Positions 26,218 to 33,972 of a DNA stretch of 64,000 bases are shown here, one piece after another. Below the pieces are notes generated by a model. It saw only the letters and a program-made list of their open reading frames with translations, had not been told where the DNA came from and searched no databases. Where the stretch lies: the NCBI RefSeq assembly GCF_005405405.1, contig NZ_BJDZ01000002.1, forward strand, positions 62,001-126,000, given 5' to 3'. This DNA comes from Lactiplantibacillus plajomi. GTDB taxonomy: Bacteria > Bacillota > Bacilli > Lactobacillales > Lactobacillaceae. Both the position numbers and the translations under genes were made by a program. Numbering within the stretch: the stretch's first letter is position 1; each line of letters begins with the position of its first letter.

Positions 26218-27498
26218 ATGCAACAACCATTAGCTTACCGGATGCGCCCGAAGACGATTGAAGACGTGGTCGGCCAACAACAACTTGTCGGTCCCGGTAA
26301 AATCATTGCCCGGATGGTCAAGGCCAAGCGCCTGTCATCGATGATCTTATACGGCCCACCCGGCACTGGTAAAACCAGCATTGCGAGTGCCATTGCCGGT
26401 TCGACCAAGTACGCCTTCCGGATGTTAAACGCCGCGACTGATAGTAAAAAGCAGTTGCAGATCGTCGCCGAAGAAGCCAAGATGAGCGGGACCGTTATCC
26501 TACTCTTAGACGAAATTCACCGGTTGGATAAAACCAAACAAGATTTTTTACTGCCCCACTTAGAAAGTGGCCGCATCATTTTAATCGGGGCCACCACCGA
26601 AAATCCGTACATTAGCATTAATCCGGCCATCCGTAGCCGGACCCAGATTTTCCAAGTGTTCCCACTGACCGCTGCCGATATCGAACGGGCCGTCAAACGT
26701 GCACTGAAAGACTCAACTAACGGCTTGGGTCAGTACGCGGTCCAATTAGACGATGGCGCCCTGCACCACCTCTGCACCGCAACCGGAGGCGACCTGCGCA
26801 GTGCCCTGAACGGTTTAGAGCTAGCGGTACTCTCGTCAACGCCGGACGCGGCGGGGAAGGTTCACATCACCCAGCCCGTTATTGAGGAGTGCTTACAAAA
26901 AAAGGCGTTATCCGCCGACAAGGACGGTGACGCCCACTACGACGTCATCTCGGCCTTTCAAAAGTCGATTCGCGGTTCCGACGCTAACGCCGCCTTACAC
27001 TACTTAGCTCGGCTAGTTGAAGCCGGCGACCTCAAAAGCATCATGCGGCGCTTAATGGTGATTGCCTACGAAGACGTTGGCTTAGCTAACCCGGCCGCTT
27101 GCGCCCACACGGTGGCGGCGGTTCAGGCTGCTGACCAACTCGGCTTTCCGGAAGCCCGGATTCCGTTGGCCGACGCCGTCATCGAATTAGCGTTGTCCCC
27201 TAAGTCCAACTCGGGCATCAGCGCAGTGGACGCCGCCCTAGCCACCGTCCGGCAGGGCCACTTCGGCGATATCCCGGCCAACTTAAAGGATGCCCACTAC
27301 CAGGGAGCGGCTAAATTAGGCCACGGGGTCGGTTACGACTTCCCCCACGACCACCCTGGCGACTGGGTCGCCCAGCAGTACTTGCCCGATCCAATCAAGC
27401 ACGCGACCTATTACCAACCGAAAACGAACGGTCGCTACGAAAAAGCGCTGGCCGAACAATACGAGAAATTATTAAAGGCCAATGCCGGTAACCGCTAA
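26218..27498 (+). CDS. rarA: replication-associated recombination ATPase RarA (MgsA)
   Basis: AAA+ ATPase acting at stalled replication forks, 426 residues. PLAYRMRPKTIEDVVGQQQL, Walker A YGPPGTGKTS, Walker B LLLDEIHRLD, sensor ATTENPYISINPAIRSR, then the tetramerisation/DUF2075-like C-terminal part (SIRGSDANAALHYLARLVEAGD, AYEDVGLANP). ATG 26218 has GGGGGAG upstream. It is divergent from the gshF-like gene. Confidence 0.95.
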   Translation: MQQPLAYRMRPKTIEDVVGQQQLVGPGKIIARMVKAKRLSSMILYGPPGTGKTSIASAIAGSTKYAFRMLNAATDSKKQLQIVAEEAKMSGTVILLLDEIHRLDKTKQDFLLPHLESGRIILIGATTENPYISINPAIRSRTQIFQVFPLTAADIERAVKRALKDSTNGLGQYAVQLDDGALHHLCTATGGDLRSALNGLELAVLSSTPDAAGKVHITQPVIEECLQKKALSADKDGDAHYDVISAFQKSIRGSDANAALHYLARLVEAGDLKSIMRRLMVIAYEDVGLANPAACAHTVAAVQAADQLGFPEARIPLADAVIELALSPKSNSGISAVDAALATVRQGHFGDIPANLKDAHYQGAAKLGHGVGYDFPHDHPGDWVAQQYLPDPIKHATYYQPKTNGRYEKALAEQYEKLLKANAGNR

Positions 27499-27521
27499 CA
27501 AACGGTCACTAACGGCAATAA

Positions 27522-27550
27522 TTGCAACTTTTATTTTAATATGCTAGACT
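27522..27550 (+). promoter_or_regulatory. promoter of the lacto-usp RNA operon
   Basis: -35 TTGCAA 27522-27527, 17-bp spacer, -10 TAGACT 27545-27550. Confidence 0.65.
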
Positions 27551-27556
27551 ATAAGT

Positions 27557-27795
27557 CGAAATTACTAAGGTGTACGCATTGCCCTAAAAAAAGTGTTGCC
27601 GAACAAGTAATATCACTTTGGGACGAGTGTTAGCTAGTTATCATAACAAGCCTTTTCCTTTGGTAGTTAGAGGACTAGTCAGCTCATCCCACCTGCGTTG
27701 AAGCGGGTCAATACTGAAGGGCGGTTAACGGCACTACTAGTTTTTCCGGAAGGTAACTTCCGTCGGTCAGGATGCGTCCTGGCCGTTTTTTTATC
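27557..27795 (+). ncRNA. lacto-usp RNA motif (6S-like candidate)
   Basis: Structured, ORF-free transcript between its own promoter and the terminator hairpin at 27764-27793 (CAGGATGCGTCCTG plus T7). GGGACGAG (27620-27627) pairs with CTCATCCC (27683-27690) with one C-A mismatch, and CTAGT (27634-27638) pairs with ACTAG (27674-27678), forming a long interrupted hairpin. The described lacto-usp motif lies in lactic acid bacteria upstream of an operon of a hypothetical gene plus a usp gene, exactly the arrangement here; it has been proposed to be a divergent 6S RNA. Confidence 0.72.
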
Positions 27796-27821
27796 CGCTC
27801 TGCGGACTAGGAGGAATTTTC

Positions 27822-28103
27822 TTGATTCAGTTATTATTGATCGTCTACACCCTAATCGCGGCCTGGGTCAGCTACTACTTATTGACCCACCAAGCACGCC
27901 GTTTCCTAATTTTCGACCCGACCCGTAATCCGGCCGTCAAGACGACCGCCCGCGTCGGTGGCAGTTGCATGTTGCTGGTAGCAATCGGTAGCGCCGTCAC
28001 CATCTTTACCCAGAGTACCGTTTGGATTGCCATCGTACTAGCAGCCGGCTGTTTAGTGATGATGGCAATCGGCCTGGTTCTCTTGAGTTTTATGCAAATC
28101 TGA
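27822..28103 (+). CDS. small membrane protein of unknown function (lacto-usp operon)
   Basis: 93 residues, three predicted hydrophobic helices (about 2-22, 44-64, 67-90), with a basic loop HQARRFLIFDPTRNPAVKTT between the first two. It starts at TTG 27822 behind a strong AGGAGG. I recognise no family beyond being the hypothetical gene usually found between the lacto-usp RNA and usp. The conserved pairing suggests a stress-related membrane role, but nothing in the sequence shows it. Confidence 0.75.
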   Translation: MIQLLLIVYTLIAAWVSYYLLTHQARRFLIFDPTRNPAVKTTARVGGSCMLLVAIGSAVTIFTQSTVWIAIVLAAGCLVMMAIGLVLLSFMQI

Positions 28104-28104
28104 A

Positions 28105-28118
28105 AGAAAACGCTTTTT
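28105..28118 (+). promoter_or_regulatory. weak cre-like (CcpA) site upstream of usp
   Basis: AGAAAACGCTTTTT matches 11 of 14 positions of TGAAAACGCTTTCA, 55 bp before the usp start. Confidence 0.3.
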
Positions 28119-28172
28119 ATTTGTTTCGAAAACCTTTACAATAAAGGTATAAAGTATTGAGGGGTGAGAATC

Positions 28173-28655
28173 ATGTTACAACAATACCTACACATTTTAG
28201 TTCCCGTTGACGGTTCTTACGAAGCAGAGTTAGCGTTCAAGAAAGCCGTTGCCGTTGCAAAGCGGAACGGCCCGTTAGCATCCGTCCACATGGTCCACGT
28301 TGTGGATACCCGTGCTTTTCAGAACATTTCCAGTTTTGACACCACGATGGTTGAACAGGTGACCGATACCGCCCAGAAGACTTTGGATAAATACGTTGCC
28401 GAAGCCCACGAAGCCGGCTTGGATAACGTCGACTATTCCATTGAATACGGGGCACCCAAGACGATCATTGCGCGTGACGTGCCTAAAGACCTGAACATCG
28501 ACTTAATCATGATTGGGGCCACCGGTTTGAACGCCGTTGAACGGCTGTTGATTGGTTCGGTGACGGAATACGTGACCCGGATGGCGGTTTGTGACGTGCT
28601 CGTTGTGCGGACCGACTTGGAAAACAAACCGGCACCAAAACCTAAGAAGAAATAA
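28173..28655 (+). CDS. universal stress protein UspA family
   Basis: 160-residue cytoplasmic Usp domain: HILVPVDGSYEAELAFKKAV at the N-terminus and the ATP-binding signature IGATGLNAVERLLIGSVTEYV near 120-140. These are the G-x2-G-x9-G-S residues of the ATP-binding subclass. I chose ATG 28173 because GAGGGG lies upstream at proper distance; the GTG nine bases earlier overlaps it. Second gene after the lacto-usp RNA. Confidence 0.92.
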   Translation: MLQQYLHILVPVDGSYEAELAFKKAVAVAKRNGPLASVHMVHVVDTRAFQNISSFDTTMVEQVTDTAQKTLDKYVAEAHEAGLDNVDYSIEYGAPKTIIARDVPKDLNIDLIMIGATGLNAVERLLIGSVTEYVTRMAVCDVLVVRTDLENKPAPKPKKK

Positions 28656-28672
28656 TCGTTTAAAACTAACTA

Positions 28673-28718
28673 AAAATCAGCTGAGTGACGAAGCGTTCGT
28701 CGTTCAGCTGATTTTTTT
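28673..28718 (+). terminator. terminator of usp
   Basis: AAATCAGCTGA / TCAGCTGATTTTTTT hairpin between convergent genes. Confidence 0.88.
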
Positions 28719-29715
28719 AGCTTAAAATTTGCTCATAAAGGGCCCGCCCCAAGTCGCTCATGGCATTAATTTGGGCCTCCCGTTGACCGGCCTCGGCTAG
28801 CACCACCACGATAATGGTCCCGCGCTGATTTTGAATGATGGCCGCGTCGTTTTGAACACCGTACGTGTCAAATTCACCGGTTTTATTATAAACGGTGGCC
28901 GCGGCCGGTAACGCGTGCGGTAACTTCGTGTGGTTGGCCGTTTGTTTTAAAATTGCTAGCATCGCGCGACTCGCCCGCGCCGAAACCAGCTGGTGATTGG
29001 CTAGCCGGCGTAACAGGCTGGCAACGTCGCTGACCGAGGTGACGTTATCGTGACCGGCTTTTAAGGCTGCCGTATCCATCAAATAGCGGTTTAGCTTCGT
29101 TTGTCGTAACCCCAGCGCCTTAATCTCGGCGTTGACGGCGTCCAAGCCGCCGACCGCGTGAATCATAATGTTGGACGCCGCATTGTCACTGACCGTAATC
29201 ATTCGCTGCGTCACGTCACGGTAAGTTAGCCGGGTGCCGGCTGGTAAGCTTTGCAAGGTGCCGGAACCACCGACCTGGTCACTGGTTTTGAGGACGTAGT
29301 GTTGGTCCAAATCCAGCTTGCCCGCCGCGACCCGTTGATAAACGGTTGCCAAAATGTACAGTTTGATCACACTGGCCGCGCGCTGGGGCTGATTATGCCA
29401 GATGACCGCCGGCTGGCCACTGAGCGGCATGACCGCAACCGCGGTTTTACCGCTCAGCCCGCCCATAGTCGTAGTCACGGTCTTTTGAACGGCAGCTTTA
29501 GAAAATGGCAATGTGGTTGCCGCTTTACGGCTTGCTGACTGCGTGGTCACAGCTGATTGTCGGCGTTGATGTACCGTCCGCTTACCCGAATGACGGCTCA
29601 CAGCCTGCCGATTGCTAACTGGGGATGGCGCCTGTCGATGCCGCCACCCCCAACCACTGACGGCCGCCACCAAGACGACCCCCAATCCAATCAACCAATA
29701 ACGCTGCTTTTTCAT
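28717..29715 (-). CDS. beta-lactamase-fold serine hydrolase lacking the Glu166 motif
   Basis: Anchored exported protein, 332 residues: one N-terminal helix (YWLIGLGVVLVAAVSGWGW), a basic linker, then the class A beta-lactamase-like fold. SxxK is in ASVIKLYI, SDN in VSDNAASNIM and KTG in YNKTGEFD. Where class A enzymes have E-P-x-L-N after T-R-L-D-R, this protein has YLMDTA after TKLNR, so the deacylating glutamate is missing. It is unlikely to give antibiotic resistance; a wall-peptide hydrolase or penicillin-binding role is possible. ATG 29715 follows GAGGGG. Confidence 0.85.
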   Translation of the reverse strand: MKKQRYWLIGLGVVLVAAVSGWGWRHRQAPSPVSNRQAVSRHSGKRTVHQRRQSAVTTQSASRKAATTLPFSKAAVQKTVTTTMGGLSGKTAVAVMPLSGQPAVIWHNQPQRAASVIKLYILATVYQRVAAGKLDLDQHYVLKTSDQVGGSGTLQSLPAGTRLTYRDVTQRMITVSDNAASNIMIHAVGGLDAVNAEIKALGLRQTKLNRYLMDTAALKAGHDNVTSVSDVASLLRRLANHQLVSARASRAMLAILKQTANHTKLPHALPAAATVYNKTGEFDTYGVQNDAAIIQNQRGTIIVVVLAEAGQREAQINAMSDLGRALYEQILS

Positions 29716-29779
29716 GCTGCTCACGTCCCCTCAACTAATAGTCTTAGTATAGGCGTTGTTTCGGAGCGGCTCAATAGCC

Positions 29780-29820
29780 ATAAAAAAATCTGGCCACGGT
29801 TTTCACCGTCACCAGATCAA
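29780..29820 (-). terminator. terminator of the XRE-TPR regulator gene
   Basis: ATCTGGTGACGGTG / (C)CGTGGCCAGAT followed by T7 on the minus strand. Confidence 0.85.
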
Positions 29821-29843
29821 TTCATGCTAACCAGTCAACTTAA

Positions 29844-30740
29844 TTAGGCCTCATTGGCAACCTTTAACGGTGCAATGTGGTAAGCGGCCATCTCTTTAAT
29901 AATTTTTTGCGTCAACGCTTCGTTATGGGTCACCAGACTCAACGCGTACGCCACGTAGTAATGGTCGTGGGCCGACTGAACGTTATTTAAAACGACTTCG
30001 TTAGCCGCCTTTTGCGCGTATAACCGGTCTAACAAGTATAACGACTGACTATCTTGGGCCTTCTTCAACGCTAAGTCAATTAACTCGAGTGCCTCCTCAG
30101 GGAAATTGATCTTAGCGTATAGTTGCGCCGCCGAAGCGTAAATCAAAATTTCGTTTTGTAAGTAATCGTCGTCGCCCATTGGCACCGCCTGCGCGTCCAT
30201 TGAATGGAGCGTGGCGACCGCCTGCTTGACAAAGATTTCTGCTTTATCGTAAGACTGCTTGCGTTCATAAGCTAAGCCGGTACCCAACGTGGCCAGAATG
30301 GCAAACATGTCATGACTGGACTTCACGAACTGGTTCAACAACATGCCGAAGTTAAAGATTGCCTCGTCAGCGTTGTCATTTAAGACCAACTGCAAGTAGC
30401 CTTCGTAGTAGTAATACTGCTTTTTATCGTTGTTACTGCGTAATTGCTTAGGCCGAATTTTGTCGAAGACTTCCTGGGCCTGCTCAAGTTCCGTATGGCG
30501 AATCAAAGAATCAATTTTTTTAAACGTCCGGTATAACTGGTCATCATTTTCAATGATAACTTCTGATAACCGAATACCGAGCCGGTTACATATTTTCATC
30601 ATGATTTTCATACTTGGAATCTTGCTCTTCTTCTCAATCAAACTGATGGTAGCTTGGGTACAAATACCTTCCGCAAGTTCCTTTTGCGACATGCCTTTGC
30701 GCTTCCGAAACTGCCGTACTTTTTCGCCTAATATTCTCAT
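29844..30740 (-). CDS. XRE-family regulator with TPR-like C-terminal domain (Rgg/PlcR type)
   Basis: 298 residues: N-terminal helix-turn-helix (LGEKVRQFRKRKGMSQKELAEGICTQATISLIEKKSK) followed by about 220 residues of helical repeats (LEQAQEVFDKIRPKQLRSN, SYDKAEIFVKQAVATLHSM, FPEEALELIDLALKKAQDS). This resembles peptide-sensing Rgg/PlcR/PrgX regulators. ATG 30740 has GAGGGG upstream, with a 160-nt 5' UTR from a good promoter. No pheromone-like ORF was found next to it, so the signal and targets are unknown. Confidence 0.85.
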   Translation of the reverse strand: MRILGEKVRQFRKRKGMSQKELAEGICTQATISLIEKKSKIPSMKIMMKICNRLGIRLSEVIIENDDQLYRTFKKIDSLIRHTELEQAQEVFDKIRPKQLRSNNDKKQYYYYEGYLQLVLNDNADEAIFNFGMLLNQFVKSSHDMFAILATLGTGLAYERKQSYDKAEIFVKQAVATLHSMDAQAVPMGDDDYLQNEILIYASAAQLYAKINFPEEALELIDLALKKAQDSQSLYLLDRLYAQKAANEVVLNNVQSAHDHYYVAYALSLVTHNEALTQKIIKEMAAYHIAPLKVANEA

Positions 30741-31190
30741 GATAACCCCTCTTTATCTATTGCCTTAAACACTAACTCTTAATTCAACTCACCGGTTCGC
30801 ACGACCCCACTCGCACGCGAACCGTCGCTAAGCACCTAATCAATCCTTGAAGAGAACGTTTAAATGGTTGAACACCATCTAATTGGGCCATACCAATTAC
30901 ACATATAATTATATTCAGATAATACAATTGACGCAAGACATAACTGTAATTCTTATTTAATATTAAGTTATAGCATGCCGTATAACCGCGGTCATTTATT
31001 AATTATCATATCAAGCCGTTTGTTAACCAACTTTATTTAAGGTTAGTTTGCACGTTATCGGTTAATGAAAAGCAACCAATCGGCGTGAAAATCAGCCGGT
31101 TAGTTTCAAGCCCGCCACTTCGTATTCGTAATGGAACTAGTTGTTAAACCCTTAATAATTAATCAGGCTTCTAACAATTACCTCAGCTTA
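30741..31190. other. gene-free AT-rich stretch upstream of the XRE-TPR regulator
   Basis: 450 bp without a supportable ORF on either strand. It holds the regulator promoter (next entry), a hairpin CGGTTCGC / GCGAACCG (30794-30825 region) in the 5' UTR, and an AT-rich segment at about 30890-31060. No repeat or RNA family was recognised. Confidence 0.6.
30908..30936 (-). promoter_or_regulatory. promoter of the XRE-TPR regulator
   Basis: -35 TTGCGT 30931-30936, 17-bp spacer, -10 TATAAT 30908-30913. Confidence 0.75.
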
Positions 31191-32690
31191 TTATAACCAA
31201 GCTAGACACCAGTTCAGTAATTGATAAAAATAGTAATGTGAGCTGATCGCCGGGACCTGTCCCGAGCGGTTGGTGATCAGACCATCGGCCCCCAGCACCG
31301 TTAAGCGTTGCTGGTCCACTAGCCGGTCGACCGTCCAAAAATAAACCGGTTTGCCCGCACGGTGGGCCGCGTTGACCTGCTCACGGCTGGCCGTTAACCC
31401 TTGTAAAGAATAGAAGTCAGCAACACTGTGACTGAAATCCGTTAGGTAAAACGGGGTGACAAAGCCGACCCGCACGCGGGCGTCCCGACGCTTAGCCGCC
31501 ATGATGATCCGGTAGTCCAGTGAATGAACGGCACTACCACGCTGACGAATTTGGTGACCGTAACGGGCAATGAAGGCCCCGGTCAGCTGCTCGGCGTTGG
31601 CCACCGCTTTAATTTCAATCAATAACGGTTGGCGTAGCCGTTTAGCAACCGTTGCGTAATCACTAAACGGGCTGAGCTGCCCGCGTCGCCCGTTTTCCCG
31701 CAGTGACAACCCACTCAACTGGTTCAAGCGGTAATCGGCGACCGCACCGGAACGCCCCGCCAACGCTTGCAAATTCGGGTCGTGCATCACGACCCAGTGA
31801 TTATCGGCGGTCGGTTGAATATCCATCTCCACCATCGCCGGTGCGGTCGTCCGCACCGTTTGTTTCAGGGCACTGGTCGTATTTTGAACCCCGTCGTTAC
31901 CATTAACGCCACGGTGCGCAATCACGGCCGCAACGTGTCCCGGTCCGGGTCGTCCCCACCAGCCGGCAAAGCTAATCGCCGCAATTAGTAACACGACCCG
32001 CCCCCAAATACTCGTTCGTGGCAGCTGAGGCCAACCACGGTGCCAGCACCAACTCAACGCACACCAGGTCGCCACTTGGAGACCCGTCATGGCAATGATC
32101 AACATGCCGAAGCCAGCTGCTGGCCACCAGCTTTCAACTAGCCAGGTGACCGCCAACCAACCACTCGCAAGGATAACCGCCGCTACTACGACCCAGCTGT
32201 AACGGATAAATCGGCGAACAACCGGCCACCACGCCGTCTGCCATCCCTGACGCCAGTACCCGCGCCAGCTGGTTGGTCGGTGCAATTGCTGCCATAGGGC
32301 TGGTAACCACTTCAACGAGTAGCCCCATAGCCCCAGCCACAGCACGCTAACGACCGGGAGCCACTGGTAGCGACTCATAAAGAGGGCGTTTTGAAACGCC
32401 GCCGGTAGCCGCAAACTAACTTGCAAGGTGGCCAAATAACCACACCACCCCAGCGGTAACCAAATCAAGGCGGTCAGATTGACGAGCGCCCAGATCAGGC
32501 CGCGTTGACGCCAGCGCCAGTACCGCGCACCACTAACTTCCGCTAACCACGGTAACCAGCCACTTAGCAGGAGCAGCCCCAATAAACTTAGCGGACCGGC
32601 AACCGTTAAGCCGGCGACTTTAACTACCAATGCTAACAACAAGCCGCAGCACCAGGCTCGCGTCCAACGCTTTTGTCTGTCTCCACTAAT
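31191..32690 (-). CDS. membrane-bound glycerophosphodiester phosphodiesterase
   Basis: A polytopic N-terminal part (about 250 residues, six to seven hydrophobic helices) is fused to a GDPD catalytic domain: IAHRGVNGNDGVQNTTSAL, EMDIQPTADNHWVVMHDPNL, LLIEIKAV and a C-terminal YFWTVDRL. It should hydrolyse glycerophosphodiesters or act on teichoic-acid substrates at the membrane. The start is uncertain: the longest frame begins inside the ddl terminator. An ATT at 32690 lies 7 bases after AGGGGG, and the first ordinary alternative is TTG 32642 without a clear site. The membrane part is shorter than in related lactobacillar proteins I know of. Confidence 0.82.
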   Translation of the reverse strand: MSGDRQKRWTRAWCCGLLLALVVKVAGLTVAGPLSLLGLLLLSGWLPWLAEVSGARYWRWRQRGLIWALVNLTALIWLPLGWCGYLATLQVSLRLPAAFQNALFMSRYQWLPVVSVLWLGLWGYSLKWLPALWQQLHRPTSWRGYWRQGWQTAWWPVVRRFIRYSWVVVAAVILASGWLAVTWLVESWWPAAGFGMLIIAMTGLQVATWCALSWCWHRGWPQLPRTSIWGRVVLLIAAISFAGWWGRPGPGHVAAVIAHRGVNGNDGVQNTTSALKQTVRTTAPAMVEMDIQPTADNHWVVMHDPNLQALAGRSGAVADYRLNQLSGLSLRENGRRGQLSPFSDYATVAKRLRQPLLIEIKAVANAEQLTGAFIARYGHQIRQRGSAVHSLDYRIIMAAKRRDARVRVGFVTPFYLTDFSHSVADFYSLQGLTASREQVNAAHRAGKPVYFWTVDRLVDQQRLTVLGADGLITNRSGQVPAISSHYYFYQLLNWCLAWL

Positions 32691-32703
32691 GAAACCACCC
32701 CCT

Positions 32704-32741
32704 AATAAAAAATGGCTGCGATGAATACCACCATCACAGCC
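32704..32741 (-). terminator. terminator of ddl
   Basis: TGGCTGTGATG / CATCGCAGCCA followed by T6 on the minus strand, directly after the ddl stop. Confidence 0.88.
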
Positions 32742-32757
32742 ACCCACTTAATTTTAA

Positions 32758-33870
32758 TTATTCGGCGTCCAAGGCCACAAAATCGTAGTGAATCTTGGAT
32801 TGCCGGGCAAATTCTTCAAACCCGAGCTTGATCAACCGGTCAATCAGCTCACTGTAACCAATCCCGGAAACTTCCCAAAGTTTCGGGTAAAGGCTAATGT
32901 TCGTGAAGCCCGGTAAGGTGTTGATTTCACCCAAATACGGTTCACCGTCTTCGGAAACGAGGAAGTCGACGCGGGCCATGCCTTTTAAGCCTAATGCTTT
33001 GAACGCCCCGAGTGACATCTCTTGAATCCGTTTCGTTAAGTCGGCTGGTAAATCAACTGGCAACTCGAAGGTCACCCCGCTCGCGTCCACAAACTTATTG
33101 TTGTAGTCGTAGAACGTGTCGGTCTTCGGTACGTCGATTGCGCCGAGCTTCGACGCCTGTGGGTCTTCATTACCGAGAATCGAGCATTCCACTTCACGCG
33201 GATTGTCGATCGATTGTTCGACCAAAATCTTGAAGTCATACTTAAAGGCGTCCGCTAAGCCGTCCAAGTATTCCTGTTCATTTTCAGCCTTATGAATCCC
33301 CACCGACGACCCTTGGTTAGCCGGCTTGATAAAGAGGTGCTCGCCGACCTTTTCCCGCAAATAGGCGTAGGTCATCTGGTCACGATTTTCTGGCGTGACC
33401 ACGACGTAGGCCGTATTTTGAATGTGGTGATGGGTCAAAATTTGTTTGGTAATGTCCTTGTCAAAGCTAGCTGCCGAGGCCAGTACGCCACTACCAACGT
33501 ACGGTTTCTTTAATAACTTAAAGAGCCCCTGCAACGTTCCGTCTTCCCCGAGGTTCCCGTGAACAACGGGGTAAAAAATATCAATATCCTTAGCAAGTGC
33601 CAAGTTCTTGATGGGTGCTAACGGATCACTCATGTCCATCTTCGGCATTTCTTCAGCAACAACGTCGTCTTCTGGTTCACCATCGAATACGCGCCGGGTG
33701 GCCGCATCACTGAGCACGATGCCGTCCTTTGTTAAAAGAAACAGGTCGATATCGTACTTAGATTTGTCCATGGCGTCGTAAATGTTATGGGCGGAGCGCT
33801 TCGAAACGTCGTGTTCCGAAGAATTCCCACCAAACAACAGGCCAACGTGGATCTTTTTTTGTGTCTCCAT
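32758..33870 (-). CDS. ddl: D-alanine ligase, predicted D-Ala-D-Lac type
   Basis: ATP-grasp enzyme making the terminal dipeptide or depsipeptide of the wall precursor, 370 residues. VGLLFGGNSSEHDVSKRSA, FPVVHGNLGEDGT-type region (FYPVVHGNLGEDGTLQG), KPANQGSSVGIHKA, FYDYNNKFVDASG and EINTLPGFTNISLYPKL. In the omega loop, the position that is Tyr in D-Ala-D-Ala ligases (x-K-Y) is Phe (NKF), as in Leuconostoc and intrinsically vancomycin-resistant lactobacilli. The start is ATG 33870; an ATG four codons earlier overlaps the ribosome site. Confidence 0.95.
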   Translation of the reverse strand: METQKKIHVGLLFGGNSSEHDVSKRSAHNIYDAMDKSKYDIDLFLLTKDGIVLSDAATRRVFDGEPEDDVVAEEMPKMDMSDPLAPIKNLALAKDIDIFYPVVHGNLGEDGTLQGLFKLLKKPYVGSGVLASAASFDKDITKQILTHHHIQNTAYVVVTPENRDQMTYAYLREKVGEHLFIKPANQGSSVGIHKAENEQEYLDGLADAFKYDFKILVEQSIDNPREVECSILGNEDPQASKLGAIDVPKTDTFYDYNNKFVDASGVTFELPVDLPADLTKRIQEMSLGAFKALGLKGMARVDFLVSEDGEPYLGEINTLPGFTNISLYPKLWEVSGIGYSELIDRLIKLGFEEFARQSKIHYDFVALDAE

Positions 33871-33972
33871 GATTTTGTTCATCCTATCAAGATTTATTTC
33901 ATACTACGGCTTAATTAATTTTACAATATCTGTCCACAATTGGAAACATTTTTGCAACCAATTATCACAAAG

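Noticed and set aside
27698-27928. 76-codon plus-strand ORF overlapping the small membrane protein gene
   Set aside because: It runs through the lacto-usp RNA and its terminator hairpin and has no ribosome site.
28105-28118. Confident CcpA control of usp
   Set aside because: Only 11 of 14 consensus positions match and the outer bases fail; kept as a weak site only.
30785-30892. 36-codon minus-strand ORF in the 5' UTR of the XRE-TPR regulator, considered as a signal peptide or leader
   Set aside because: No ribosome site; the sequence lacks the hydrophobic, cleavable character of pheromones and includes the UTR hairpin.
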